DNA of 64,000 nucleotides from Spirometra erinaceieuropaei (GCA_902702965.1 CACRXP010000010.1:1093193-1157192); one strand, 5' to 3'; numbered from the stretch's first letter, positions 1-12,432 are shown. Notes: a model not told the origin generated them from the letters alone. Translations and numbers: made by a program.

Positions 1-177
1 TTACCCGTTCAATTAACGCCCTTGCAAGCAACGATATGAATTATAAAGCTGGCGTGTCTTTGCTTCGTTAGTTTTTAATCCCTCGGCGGGCGCTCAAATA
101 AGAAGCAAATGCTAATAGGGCAGTTAGGCAGCGAATCACTTCCACGGGTTGAGTGCCACACTGCTCCAGAAATTCAG

Positions 178-216
178 CCAGGATTGAAGGCTTCATACCA
201 TTTTATCCCGAACATG
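178..216 (+). CDS. Possible upstream exon of the EPS8-like gene (39 bp)
   Basis: This short candidate exon has an AG just before it and a strong donor, ATG|GTGAGT, just after it. It is 39 bp with no stop in the phase-0 frame, which reads PGLKASYHFIPNM. It would join in phase 0 to the exon at 7638, placing it between the PTB domain and the post-PTB helix. The acceptor is poor: the upstream tract contains purines and is not a clean pyrimidine run. No EPS8 motif is visible, so the call rests only on the donor and the phase. It could easily be chance. Confidence 0.28.
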
Positions 217-1690
217 GTGAGTTGGAACTTTTTGAGTTCCTCTTTGAAGACGATCTAAGCATTACATACACGTTAGACGCCCAACAAATACATCTTTTAC
301 AAACCTACCTAAAGTACAAAAGAAGTGATTTCAGGGCATCTTACGTACTACATTTTACGTTATGAGACTAATTCCACATATCAAAGTAACGATGTGTAAG
401 CATTGATATTGCGCAAACAGGGTGATTGGATGTTTTGCGCTAAGAGTCGACAAGGTCTCAAAACACTTGGCAGCGTTTAACTCCAGTTAGCGCGAGGTCA
501 TTCTTTCTCCATGTCGGTCTGGACTATTTTACAAAGTCTGGAAAGATAAAGTTTTCAGCCGTTATACTGTCTTCCAGAAAGCATGGACTAATGACTGTGG
601 TGTGTTAATGCGGGCCCACTTTTCTTGCCCGACAATGCTGTGTTCACGCTCCGAAACTCATTTTGAGGAGTTCAATCAACCATGACTTGAAAGACTGTCT
701 TTTTCCGGCACAATCTGCATAGATGTTTTAGTCTTTAAAAGGACGGATCACTTTACGTGCTGACGTCGAAGATCGTCGCTTATTAGATCTGCGTTTTGAT
801 AGAGAAAGCATCCCCGAAGACTTCTACAGAGCAAAATAATTTAGACTCAATATGTAACCCAGCCTTTAGTCCAAGTGAACATATACTTTCTGTAAAAGGA
901 TATTTGCACCTCTTGCTCAAAAACTGGTGGCGCATTTGCTACGTTATTTTGCAAGCCAATTTTGGGGTCATTGACACAGAATTTAGACGCTATTTTATTT
1001 CATATATTTGGGGTACCATGGAACTAATGTCTTCAGACTTTTCCAAATGACATTAACTACATGGAGATTTAATAATTCAAACATAAATGAGCTTCCTAAA
1101 ATAAAATCAACATCGATAGAGACGAAGAAAACAGAAATGGCCATTTGTGTTCCGTTATTTTAATTATTTAGCCATGCACAAACTCCAGGTTGGGATAACT
1201 TGGGATTGGAACTCGTGGTCATTCCGTCATAGTGGATGCTTAGATAGAAGGACAAAAACATCTTATGGCAGTTTCAAAACAATGAACCGCCATTTTGGAA
1301 ATGGCTCATGAGACCGGACTTGCATCATGTTGCATTTAAATCAGTTTGTAAGAACTGCTAAATTAGGCACTTCCCTTATGATGCTAGTGGTACCGTTCTT
1401 TAGGAATTTTTAGACAAAAATTATCATTATCACTCCCGTTATGCAGGAAACTTCCCCGGTTTCTAGGTTTCGCACAAATTCGGTAAATTTACACAAAATT
1501 ATCATGAAATTCTATTTCTCCAGAAGTCGCAGGTTAAGACCAGTTTGTTTTTTCCCGAAGGTACAGCAGGCTTCGAAAGTCAGGAAACAATCACTGGCGC
1601 ATAATTACTGCAGCATGGATGCAGGGTTTTATTCGGGGGACGTCATCGCAGATAGCAGAGTGAGATGAATTATTTTCATAGGAGATATCT
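217..1690. other. Intronic sequence, nothing recognised
   Basis: This stretch is moderately AT-rich and lies upstream of the first confident exon. It holds only short open frames of 60-85 codons with no recognisable family motif. No tRNA boxes, long inverted repeats or microsatellites are seen before the foldback element that begins at 1691. Confidence 0.6.
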
Positions 1691-2639
1691 GTCAGTGTCG
1701 TGTGCTATCTCATGGAATGCCAACCAAAATTCTAAAATATGTTTCCCACTCGAAAAGATTGGTTAAGTAGGGTTTTAATACTTATTATTTTGCATCCTAA
1801 TCCTAAGGTATTTCAGTCCCTCCGATATGCAGGCATTTGAACGAGGTTCCTTTCAGCCATCCCCTAAAAGCTCGCTCTGCACAAAATGATTTCTTAATTC
1901 GTATGAATTTTTATTTCACAAAAAACATGCGCGAACGTATTCTCTCTTACACTCGCGCGGTAGCATATTAGGTCTCCTTTAAATATTTTGCTTAAAAAAG
2001 GTATCATTGTGTTTTTAAATGTTTCTAATTATGAATTATTTCAAGGCCGTGAATTGTCTATTCAAAAATCATAGTATCTGTACATTTATTAACGTTACTT
2101 ATAGAGTATGCAGCATGGCCCACATCCATTGTAGACTTCCATGAGGGTCATATGAATTCTCCTCTAATGGCGTATATAATATATTATTTTTTAAACAGAA
2201 GATAGATAACCTGTAATTTGGTGCCCTGAATGCATGTATAGCGAAAAGTCGGTTAAAAATCATTCGGGAAGAGAAAAAGGTTTTTTAAACCGAAAGATAC
2301 TCTCTCTTCAGGAACATGGTTCACACAAAACGAAGGTTGCCACGTAACGAGTGCAAAAAAGGATTTTTTGTGTATGTTTTTTATAAAATGTATTCGAACT
2401 TATATGGGCATCAAGAATCAAGGGAAACAATAAGTGCCAATTAATTAGTCATCCTTCGCAGCCTTGGTTTGTAGGCGGTTAGGAAGAAGCCCATTCGAAA
2501 GCTGGCAACCTGACATGACTAAAACATCTCAGGATTATGCTGCGAAATAATGAATATCATAACCCTCCTTATATAATCCTTTCGAGCGAAAAAGTTTAGA
2601 ATTTCGGTCAATATTTCATGAGTTAACAAATCTACTATA
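1691..2639 (+). mobile_element. Palindromic TA-flanked foldback element, copy 1 (degenerate)
   Basis: This is a copy of the roughly 1-kb foldback family. The left arm begins with CAGTG and continues into the family block CTCATGGAATGCCAACC. The right arm ends with the reverse complement, GGTCAATATTTCATGAG, then CTACTATA. The core contains the family segments near 2080-2170 (CATCCATTG, ATGAGGGTCATATG) in the same orientation as copy 2. The arms have diverged more from each other than in copy 2, so this copy is older. No transposase is present, so it is non-autonomous. The terminal CAGT and flanking TA resemble Tc1/mariner-class ends; that assignment is inference. Confidence 0.8.
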
Positions 2640-5517
2640 GATTTTTAAGCCCCAAACTCATGAGAAAACTTCGAATATTTCTAAAAACGAGATCTAGAGA
2701 GTTCGATTGCTCTAGGACCTAGTTACGGTTGAGTTTAGAAGTCTATTGTCTGGAGAACTGTTTTAAAATCAAGTCTTAATAAATGCATTTTCTGCCGTTT
2801 ATAACAAAAATTCTAGTTGGGTGTCAATGATCATAAAAGGCAATTAGGAAAAATAAATTGTGCTGTAGGCGATTCATTGATCGATTTTTCCCTAAATACT
2901 GACCATTCTTCCAAACGCACTTTAGGGAACGTTGTCCAAGACTATATCCCAGAATTGCTGTTATTGCGTCCTTGTGTAATTATGCATTGCAATTTTTTAA
3001 TTTTTCTTTGGATTTGACGAATGTTTTTTACTGCCTTGTAAGTGATGTCAAGGCGTCCGAAAAAATAAAAAACTGTATCTAAGTTGCATTGTGTCGCAGG
3101 GCTTTTAGCATTAATAATTTACTAATGGCTCTCCCTATAGGTCAGTGGATAGGGAACATACCAAGATTATATGGTATTTTAAATGAAACACTTATAATTA
3201 AGGAGAAGTGAACAAACCCGTAATTTAGTGGGGTAAGTTCGTTTAGGAAGTTAGTTCTTTGGGCTCGAGTATGAACCGATCTTCTTAGTTTACGTTGATA
3301 GTCTCTCTCACCCCTGCACATAACTTCTTCGAAAACGTATTTCTTTTCTGTCGAAATGTACATACACAAATACAACGATGTTGAAAGTGTCTGAATGAAC
3401 ACGACTTTCACTGACCGCAACAGCACAAAACGTCTACTTCCGCGTCAAAGGATTCGGCTGTTTCAGGGACGAAGCATCCCTCCTTAGGTAATAACCTCGA
3501 GAAATACGACATCATTGTCGAGCCATACCACGCGCACAGGTTGGAAGGCGCGTGATTTGAGTGACGATCTAGTTGGCCTCTTAATTTAATGCGTAATCAT
3601 TTGGGTCGAGAGTAGATACTTGTTGGCTGCGATAAGGGAAATTAACCGTCGTCTGTAGTGTCTAATCTCACGACGAAATACCTACATGTCACTTTGCCCT
3701 GCGCACCAGCAAAGGCCTACAAAACAACGAGTATTGAGGCTCTGATTAGAGTGTAGTCTGTATACTGCCGGAGCATAAAACCGAATAAACGAGTGGATAA
3801 AGGATGTTTGCTGATTCCCAAAAACTCCATTATAAAGTGTAACGAAGCAAACGCCAGCAGATGAATGCAGGTGACTTGGCGCCAGCACATATACCCTTGA
3901 GTCGGAAATGCTTACTAGGTATGCTATTGGGGAAGCTTCCGTAAGTACAAATACCTACGTAACCTCTGCAAAAATTGAAGAATGCATGCTCGAAACAACG
4001 GCAGGTTCTGACAGAAGGCAGACTTCCATGGGGACAGATAGGCAGAGACGGCGAACATTTGGCGCTTCGATATCATGGATATGAGCTAAGACAGAATTGA
4101 AGGACGGTTGATGAGAAGGCTCACATCAGAGTTCGTTTCCCGGCATGAGACCTTTGGGGGAACCCCGTGGGTGCATACTCCTCGCTGAGCAGAGGCTTCA
4201 CGAGTACAGCAATTAACATGGGAATGTGCGGGTTAGGAGTGGGTTTCAAAAGACTTTTGGCTCGTCAATGAACACTGCAAAATGATAAGAGTAATCGCTG
4301 ATGGCACTCGATTTCACAGGGCGTATCACCGGAAAAAACGAAGGGATCTTGATATATGCAAGTTTTTTGCACTGACATTTCTTAAGTTAACAAGCCCTCA
4401 TCGCCAAAAGACACGGTAGCACCGCTACCCACAGTATATAACGATATTTTTGGCGGCGCCGCTCAACTGCCGGTCATTCAGGTGGCTATGCATTTGTTCA
4501 ACCCTCGGCATTTATCGCTGATCAGAGGTGGAGGTTAGAGCTGCCATTGTCCGCTGTACAACTGCATTGACGTTGCTGCGATCGCCAAATTCCGCTGGTT
4601 ACCAGAAGAAACTGCCCTCAGTGCATTCCTCGCACTAGCCCAAACTTTCGCTGCTTCTGACGGCGATTTCCTGACCTATGCGATTCTTTGTAAGATCGAG
4701 GCCGTTGAGGTGGCACCAGATACATATAAGATGACAAACAGTGAAGGGGTGTTCAATAGGAGAGGTTTGTTTAGGGTCTGAGGTTTCAAAATATTGGTTC
4801 CGACTACCCATCTTCAGAGATTAAAGAGTTGTGTGAACAACTTTCACTAGATGGCGCACTTTTTTGCGATGCGAGGGTCGCCGATGCCAACTGTCGGGCA
4901 GAGTCAGATCTCATTTGCACCGTAACTTGATGACTTAGCGTTGTCTCTTGCAGTAGAAAATATTCACAGTTAGGCTGGTGGCCATCATGGTCTACTAGGT
5001 TTATACTATAACCAAATATACCGAGAGAAGGACTATAATTGGGCAGTTCAGGGACGTTTGGCGTCGTCTGTTCCCATATCGCTTCATTCAGCGAGGGACC
5101 TCTTCCAGATTTCTTGAGAGGTGCATCTTCTCAATCAGATTAAGCATGTTTTGATGGCGTGTATTTTAAGAATGGGTGATATAATCCCAAAACACAAACC
5201 ACTGACAGACCCAGCATTAGACTAGGCCAGCTTGCTTTTTTTCCGTCTTGGTTAAGTGTGTTAGGCTAGTTTATAACAGTTATGTAGTACCCTTTAATAC
5301 ACAAAGTTCTGCTGTTTCGGTAATGTCTAGATAAGTGGACGGATGTATAGACATCGGCACAAATAAAATGCTAGTTAAAGGGAGTGACGCAGGGTCCGTC
5401 AGGGCTGGCCCTTTTCGAATTTACATAACAGCAGCCAGTCTTTAAGGGGATTTCGATCCAAGGATTTAAACGGTCAGCAGCAGTTCTGCATTACCTAACT
5501 GACCAGAAGCAACAACA
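2640..5517. other. Intronic sequence, no gene recognised
   Basis: No splice-bounded open frame or known domain is seen on either strand. The only notable item is the 80-codon open stretch at 4539-4781, listed separately. A few open frames of 60-95 codons (for example on the - strand near 3142-3426) have low-complexity composition and no family signature. Confidence 0.55.
4539..4781 (+). CDS. Unassigned 80-codon open stretch (stop to stop)
   Basis: This frame is open from a TAG at 4536 to a TGA at 4779 and has no ATG near its start. Its composition is more protein-like than the surrounding DNA: it includes AAIAKFRWLPEETALSAF followed by an alanine-rich hydrophobic helix and an acidic segment. 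I do not recognise the family. It could be a decayed capsid-like fragment of a retroelement or a coincidence. It has no good acceptor or donor at its ends and is not phase-compatible evidence for the EPS8-like gene. Confidence 0.2.
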   Translation, partial: SCHCPLYNCIDVAAIAKFRWLPEETALSAFLALAQTFAASDGDFLTYAILCKIEAVEVAPDTYKMTNSEGVFNRRGLFRV

Positions 5518-6514
5518 TACAGTAGATGTGCTAAGTCATGAAATGTCAACCAAAATTTCGAAATGCGTTCTCGTTTCGAAAAGATAAATTAAGTAGTGTT
5601 GTAAAACTAATCATGATGCAGCATAAATCAGTAATGATCCAGTTACCTCAGGGTATCGGCTTTCGAAAGAACTTATTTTCGGCTGCACGCAAGATCTATA
5701 CTCTGCAAAAAAATGACTAATTAAGTATCATGCAATTTTCTTATTGATTTTCGATGCCCTTGAAAATCCAACTATATTTCATGGAAAACATACATAAAAA
5801 TATTCATTCTTTTAATTATTCGGTAGAAAATCACGTCTTATTCCAATTTCATACTCAAAAGAAGAGTATAATTCGGTTTTAAAAAGTTTCTTATTGTGAG
5901 ATTTTTTAATACCGTTAAATGGCCGTTTATGAAACGTCATGTATCTGCATTTACGAATGTGGTCTGTAAAGTTAACAATATCGCTCATATCCACTGCTTA
6001 ATTTTATGAACCTCATATGTTCTCCTCCTAACACCGTAGAGAAATGCATGGTTTTCCATAGACGGAAAATATACAGCATGTAGTTTTGAAACCCTGAATG
6101 CACGTGTAACAGCAGGTCGGGTTCAAAATTATTCGGGGATAAGAAAAGTCTTTTAAAACCGAATTATACTCTTTTTGAGTATGAAATTGGAAGAATGCGT
6201 GATTTTCTATCGAATAAGTAAAAGAATGAGTATTTTTATGCATGTTTTCCATGAAATATAGTTGGATTTTCAAGGGCATCGAAAATCAATAAGAAAATTG
6301 CATGCTACTTAATTAGTCATTTTTTGCAGAGTATAGATCTTGCGTGCAGCCGAAAATAAGTTCTTTCGAAAGCCGACACCCTGAGGTAACTGGATCATTA
6401 CTGATTTATGCTGCATCATGATTAGTTTTGCAACACTACTTAATTTATCTTTTCGAAACGAGAACGCATTTCGAAATTTTGGTTGACATTTCATGACTTA
6501 GCACATCTACTGTA
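5518..6514 (+). mobile_element. Palindromic TA-flanked foldback element, copy 2 (best preserved)
   Basis: This copy is 997 bp including a TA at each end. The left end reads TACAGTAGATGTGCTAAGTC and the right end is its exact reverse complement. The inverted arms run from 5518 to about 5890 and from about 6138 to 6514, and are nearly identical. They enclose a non-repeated core of about 250 bp. Because the arms match so well, both give the same 60-residue open frame (starting MKCQPKFRNAF) on opposite strands; this follows from the palindrome and is not a gene. No transposase is encoded. The TA target and CAGT terminus suggest mobilisation by a Tc1/mariner-like enzyme in trans (inference). Confidence 0.9.
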
Positions 6515-7637
6515 TGCTTCTCGTGGCAGCCGAGGGAAGTGACTGTTTGTCGCTATGAAAAGGGCCGCAAACAACTGGGCTGTTATGCTACCACTTACCT
6601 CTATGCTATTAATGGGACATCTTTAAAGTTTGTGTTTAAACTTATCTGTAACTATTTCTATCGCCATGTTAACTCCTGTCAAATCATTGCATCTTTATCG
6701 TACGTAACTCAGAGTGGGTCAGTGCCGCCAAAGGTAGTTGATTCAGTCGTTAAAGACCGTACGATAAAATAGAGAAATCTCATTATACCGTGGTAGAGGC
6801 GCATTCACGCCCTCTGTAGACTCATATTCTAGATAAAATGCTTGCGCGAGCGCGAACAATTGCGGACGGTGGTCAAGATATGGGGGGGGGGGGTGATGAG
6901 TAAATAAGTGTGGCTGAGAGGGATGTTCGAGGGTCTCGTTTGCCTTTCTGGGCCAATTTCCGTTATGCGGTTGGTCATTTTTCGAAATGGTAGGTGTCCT
7001 TCTGTTCATTACCTCTGATCCGGAGAACGGAGGCAGTTTGCTCTGAGCGGTGCGCGCTCACTGCAATGTGACGATGATGTAGGTGTCTTCGTAGTTATGT
7101 CCACATACTTGGCTGGAGTTTAGACGGAGTGTGCACTGTATTTTTGCAACGTACTCAGGTCAGGACTGGCGGAAGCGGTTGCACTAAGATTATCAATGGA
7201 TAGTCAAAATAGGCGGACCGACAGAGACTGAGGACTGGAGTTAATCTTTCCCGTTTATGTGCAGTCGATGGGCGTTCGCATCCGTATCGCAGTTCTGGAA
7301 GACTCGAGGTTTTAATTCACTTGATCGTTTCGAGCATAAACTAGGCTTAGGTCTGTCAGCTCTGCTCCTACGCAGTGGGACTTGCTTAACGTGCAAGTGA
7401 TATCTGGTGTCATGTTCAAGGGATAATGCTGATCCTCCGTTCACCCCAAACCAATGAACTCTAAATCTACCCGCGGTCTTCCCAGTCTAGTGTTTAAGCG
7501 CCCTCGACAGATAACAGTAAATATGCCCCAAGTGTCTTTGTCGTACACTCTACTTCATCATCATGAATTTAAAATAAATTTCATGCAAAGAACTATTTTG
7601 GATTTCCACCCATACCAAAACTCTTTTTTCTTTGCAG
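6515..7637. other. Intron segment with a poly-G run
   Basis: This stretch lies between the foldback element and the first confident exon. It contains a 12-base G run at 6882-6893. The final part is a clear acceptor tract (CTCTTTTTTCTTTGCAG) that ends at 7637. No gene or repeat family was recognised. Confidence 0.6.
6882..6893 (+). repeat. Poly-G tract (12 G)
   Basis: This is an uninterrupted run of twelve G following CAAGATAT. A similar 11-G run occurs at 47445-47455. Runs like this are slippage-prone and are frequent sites of assembly length error. Confidence 0.9.
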
Positions 7638-7740
7638 GTTTTCCGAGAGGATTTAAGGGGCATTCAAACCAGTCTCAATATCCTTGTTGACGAGATCCAA
7701 CAGTTTGAGAGGCAACTAAGAACAGCCATCGCATCCAAAG
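7638..7740 (+). CDS. EPS8-like: EPS8-like adaptor, exon encoding the post-PTB helix
   Basis: This 103-bp exon is bounded by a strong acceptor (TTTTTTCTTTGCAG) and by AAAG|GTACTG. It enters in phase 0 and exits in phase 1. The peptide contains EDLRGIQTSLNIL followed by VDEIQQFERQLRTAI. It matches the amphipathic segment after the PTB domain of EPS8 proteins, which has a D-V-x-x-LN-x-x-x-DDIE-x-F pattern and a basic/alanine continuation. EPS8 family members bind Abi1/Sos1 to activate Rac and also cap or bundle actin. The single leftover G joins with AC from the exon at 20006 to make a codon, so the two splice in frame across a 12-kb intron. The PTB exons are not found upstream and probably lie before the window. 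Confidence 0.72.
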
Positions 7741-10259
7741 GTACTGATAACATCTCACGTCATTTACTTCCTTTCGGTTTTTTCAATGATTACGGGAGTG
7801 ATGTGTGCCCTCGCAATAGGTGACGTTGATTGCTTCTCTGGCCACTCTGTGCCGACATACGTTGCTAAAGCTTATACTCATCAGTCTAGGCTGGGTTCTC
7901 TGTGGCACGGATACCACTGAAATATCGCCCTCCTCGGCATGTGTTGCGTGTCATTTTGTGATATAAGTATGTCGTCGGGCATTCGGGGATGGAATTCACC
8001 GACCCGCCCGGGTTTCAGGATATGACGTTCAGGATTTCATCTAGTCATAGAGCTCGAGGTCTTTGCCGGTAATGCCATAGAGTGTCAGCAATCCACTTGC
8101 CATAACCGATGCCGAGAAGACCCGTCTTTGTCAGCGCTGATCAGACTGATAGCCATACACAAGCGAAAGAAGACCAGGTGATGAAAGCGTACAGCTCAGA
8201 AGGACTCTCGCTTAGTCTTTTAATGCTGATCGTAATCAAAAATACTTGCTCAAAAATAATAGGATGTTATCGGCTGCTTAATTTAGATTGTTTGACTGAC
8301 ATTTAATATGTAAATCTGCTTCATTTCCTTCTATGCCTCACTTTCACCTGCTATCGCGCGAGCTGCATTAACAGTCACAGCTGTCACCACGCATACTTCT
8401 ATTTGAGAGGAGCTGATACTAACATCTTTGAAGTTTGGGATGATCAGAGGTTGACCTACACTTCAAAAGAATACTTGGGTGTTACTGATTGAGGTTATTA
8501 TTGATTTTATATAACAAAATGTTTGAAAGATGTTGACTATCTTAGTTCGTTAAGTTAGTGTATTCTAGCAGTCATCGAGTTCAGTGAATTGGGCAAACTT
8601 TGATAGTAAATTTAACAGTAATAAGTTTTCGGCTACGAGATTTTCTCCATACCAAAACGAACCGAATTTTCCTAGCGACCCCTTCAAAGGCGAAAATTAC
8701 GCAAAACTTTGTCACCATGGGCCCGCTATTTTCGAGGGTTTGCGGTACCGATGTGCGGGATCATAATCACAAAGGCATGCGCCATCTAATGGTAACTTCT
8801 GTGGAGAAGCTCTCTGGTCATTTACTCCGATTTTCGCAAAGATTTATGCGCAAACGAAGAACATATATTTTTTATTCTGTTTTATATGTTCATATACGGT
8901 CAAAAAGTTAATCGAATCTTCATTTATTATAATACGAAATGAGGCCAGCGTTAAGCAAAATAGCTAAAAGTGGAAGACTATGGAAGGAACGTCAATCTTT
9001 TGACTGCTGGGTTCCATTTTTGTGGCCTATCTGCTTTAGCATCTGCCGAGTTAACGTTTGCTCGCATTTTCGTTTTAACTTCAGCACTGCACGGAGTCCA
9101 GGATGCCTTGCCAAGGCCGCATGTACACGTATGGAGTCCTGTCTGTAGAACATGCATGCGACACAGCTGGGTGCCTAAAAACTACGTAAAAGGGCTCAAT
9201 ATTAGCAGATATATATAACAAGGGAACAGTTTCCTTATCCTGAACATCAACTATTCACAAGGCCATTAAGACTATAAATATGTGATTATCTACAAACCTG
9301 ATCAGAGAAATGATTCCTTCGTCAGTGGTCTTCTGAATACGCTCCTTGTTGTATAAAACCTTTCAAAATCATTTGGGAGCATCTGTGCCGCCAGGCAGTT
9401 ATCGTTCTGCGAAACGGACTGCCACATGGGACTGGAGCAAATTCAAATTAGCGATTAGCATGTTATTGTGCAGGATGTGACCCATCAATTCTGAAAGCTA
9501 TTCAATTTAAGCTACTTTGAAATTTAAATTCGTGTTTGTGCTGGTGTCGCAACCTGCACTGTCCGCATTTGGACTTCAGCAGCAAGGTTTCCTTTGTAAC
9601 AAATTGCCCTGCCAATCGTGTTTTAAGCCCGTCCGGTTGTTAACAACTTCCCTCTGCTAATATAGCGTTCAGGAGCAAGATGCTCCTTAGTAAGTATGAT
9701 TTCTGGGATGTGTGGCACAAGAGCTCAAAGCTGACAGCTGAGTTGTGGAACTATATGCTACTTAAGCACGTCCTCCATTAAAGGCAAGACCTAGGCGCAG
9801 TGGCCAAAAAAGGGTAAGCAGCCCGCCCACAACGGTAACACACCACCCATTGCCCACTCCATACGGCAGTCAGTGAGGTCTCGAATCTCACCTGCGTGAG
9901 AATGGCATAAACGCCATGGTAAGAAGGAGACATACAGTTTCGCTCTTTATTCTGAGCGAGACCGATAGATTATATTGGTTTATAGCTCTCCGAGCCACGA
10001 TCATTAACGTACCTTAAAAAATTCACTAACGTCAAATTTATTATAACGGTTTGTCTCGAGGGTGGATTCCTCAGTATCGGCCTTAATCTCCACTTCATAT
10101 CCTACGCACCATCGAATATTCCGAGTCAAGTCGACTGCGAATAGAATTGGACGCAGTGGACGAAAAAACTAGATGGTCCGTCTGCGCGTACTACACACGA
10201 CTTGGTCACCCCTTGTCAAGCTAAATCAGAGGGCATATTTTCTACGTAAATGACATGTC
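7741..10259. other. Intronic sequence, no gene recognised
   Basis: This is the first part of the 12.3-kb intron between 7740 and 20006. Overlapping open frames of 60-103 codons occur near 8584-9218 in several frames, with no conserved motif or splice context. Near 9790-9905 there is a weak tRNA-like pair, GCGCAGTGGCC and GGTCTCGAATCTC. This could be a very old SINE head, but I could not confirm it. Confidence 0.5.
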
Positions 10260-10930
10260 CATGGCGTTAGATGCCTCGTTCCACATGCCATGGCGGCGCT
10301 GGCAAGCTACGCCGCATGCGTCCTGTCAGAGTGATGCGAGTGAGGCGTGTACAGAAGAACGGTGCGGTCGTTCCAGATGGAGTACTGTAGCATTCTGAAG
10401 GCCTGAATAACAAATTCGTCGTTGATCCTGAGGTTTCGTGAAATTGTGCACTCCAGGTACGCAAACTTCTCCGTTGATGTGAAGTGAGTTCCACTGGCAT
10501 TGATCGGGGATTCGATGTGGTCAGAATTTGGAGCCCGGTGGTGCAGAATCGCTCTATTCTCCGCGCGGGCTGCCAGCTGGAGACGAGGGAGTTCGCACTC
10601 CACTGCACGTCTCCTGTCGGTGTGGTATTTAGCATATAGTCATTCGCATGTATGTCGTGGACACTGACCTCGGAAACTCCCAGCTGTCTGCATGCAACGG
10701 TTGCTGGGCAGTTGTCCGTCGGTTGGGTTGACGACGTCGACGGCTGGCCGCTCCTTACGGTGGACCTCCATTGACATTGCGACGAACATGACGCTGAAGG
10801 GCGTGGATCGAGTGCTGAGCCCTGCTTCACTCCATTAGTCGCTGTCCCATTCTTTGTGACGTGCACCGTCATCCCATCACATAGTCATCCTCCCATCCGC
10901 GTCAATCACTCTGGACATATGACTTTCATT
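10260..10930 (-). pseudogene. Non-LTR retrotransposon remnant, C-terminal part of the reverse transcriptase
   Basis: On the - strand, frame-shifted open stretches recover the second half of a LINE-type reverse transcriptase. They include NGTATNGVKQGSALDP (the VTNGVKQG block before RT motif C), then HDIHANDYMLNTT, where the YADD-type FADD motif has decayed to HAND. In another frame follow SGTHFTSTEKFAYLECTISR and NLRINDEFVIQAF, the typical 'YLGSTISR...IDDE' region of the thumb. The blocks lie in the correct order, but at least two frameshifts separate them and the catalytic aspartates are lost. The copy is dead and truncated at both ends. It resembles the EEP-type LINE at 35.6-36.9 kb but covers a different part of the protein. 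It lies inside the EPS8-like intron in antisense orientation. Confidence 0.75.
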
Positions 10931-11481
10931 ATGATTTACCAGCGTCCAACCCGGGTCATTGCGTCAAGGGCTCACTTCAGCTCCATATAATTGGTGTAGA
11001 GAGTTACGCATACTTCCTGACATGTTTATTGCATTTGGCGGACCGCGAAGTCCCCTTTTCAGATTTATGACCATGCGTTTGAGTTGGGCTTGGACAAAAA
11101 CTTTATCAGAAAGGTTGGGGAGGCAGGTGCCTCTTCGGTTATCTCAGAGTTGTTTGTTCCCCGTGTTGGGATATGTAAACGATAGTTACATTGTTGAGCT
11201 TCTCGGGATTTATTCCAAAAACTACATCTTCCGGGATAGTAAAGCACGTTTGTCAATCAATGAAGGGCTGCCTTATTTGTAACTTCCGCATGGGGTTGCG
11301 TCGGGCTATTGCACCGTCTTCATGAACATTCAACGGAAGACTGGCAACCAGTCTCCTCTTCTTCTAACCATTAACGACAATCGCACGCCATGTGCATGTC
11401 CACATGATCATGTAGATGGGTTTGTTTGCTATAAAGGTCTTCCTTTTGTGTGCGCTAAACCGATTTTATTATTGCATTCCA

Positions 11482-12432
11482 CACAGTGGATGCGCCAGCT
11501 CATGAAATGTTGACCGAAATTCTGAAAGGAGTTCTCGACGCAGAAGGATTACTTGAATAGGGTTGTAATATTTATTGCCGTGCAGTATAATTCCGTAATA
11601 ATTCATTTACTTTGAGATACCGGCTCTTAGACGAACTTCTTTCCCACCTACCTGCAAGAACTACACTTTGTAAAAAAGGACTACTTAAGTAGCATACATT
11701 TTTCTCATTGATTTTCGATGTCCTTGTAAATCCATATATTTCACAGAAAACATGGATAAAAATATTCATTCTTTTACTCATTTGGTAGAAAATCGCGTCT
11801 TCTTAAAATTTTATATTTAAACGAAGTGTATAATTTGGTTTTAAAAAGCTCTCAATTCCCGTATAGTTTTGAACACTTTCATTCAGGGTTTCTGAACTAC
11901 AAGCTGTATACGTTCCGTGTGCGGGAAATCATACGTTTAATACGGTATTAAGGGGGACCATATATGTTTAATAAGATTTAAAGGCGGATTTGAGTCATAC
12001 TGTAAACTGTACAGGTCACATTAGTAAATGCAGAGGCACGACGTTTTATGAATGGGCATTTCACGGTCTTCAAAAATTCCATAATTAGAAACTTTTTAAA
12101 ACCCAATTATACCCCTTCTTTAAGTGAAAAATTTAAAGAAGACGTAGTTCTCTACCAAATGAGTAAAATGAGTATTTTTATACGTGCTTTTATGAAGTAT
12201 ATTTAAATTTGTAAGGGCATCGAAAATCAAGGAGAAAAATTCATACTACATAAGTGGGCATTTTTTCGCAGTATAATTTTTGCAGGTGGCCGAAAATAAG
12301 TTCGTATAAAATCCTCATCCCGCAGTAACTGAATTATCATGGGATTATGCTGCACGGTGATTAATATTACAAACCCACTTAAATAATTTTTTGAGTCGAA
12401 AACGCATTTTAGAAGTTGGCAGATCTACGGTA
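11482..12432 (-). mobile_element. Palindromic TA-flanked foldback element, copy 3
   Basis: The left end is CACAGTGGATGCGCCAGCTC followed by the family block CATGAAATGTTGACCG. The right end is degenerate (GTTGGCAGATCTACGGTATA). The arms include the shared segments GATTTTCGATGTCCTTG and, inverted, GGGCATCGAAAATCAAG. The core (about 11855-12095) is in the opposite orientation to copies 1 and 2: TTCAGGGTTT precedes the AAATGCAGAGGC stretch. A - strand assignment therefore reflects core orientation. No coding capacity is seen. Confidence 0.78.

Noticed and set aside
5538..6494. Two near-identical 60-residue frames (MKCQPKFRNAF...) on opposite strands as a duplicated gene pair
   Set aside because: They are the two arms of the palindromic element read in mirror orientation. 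Other copies of the family do not keep the frame, so there is no sign of coding selection.
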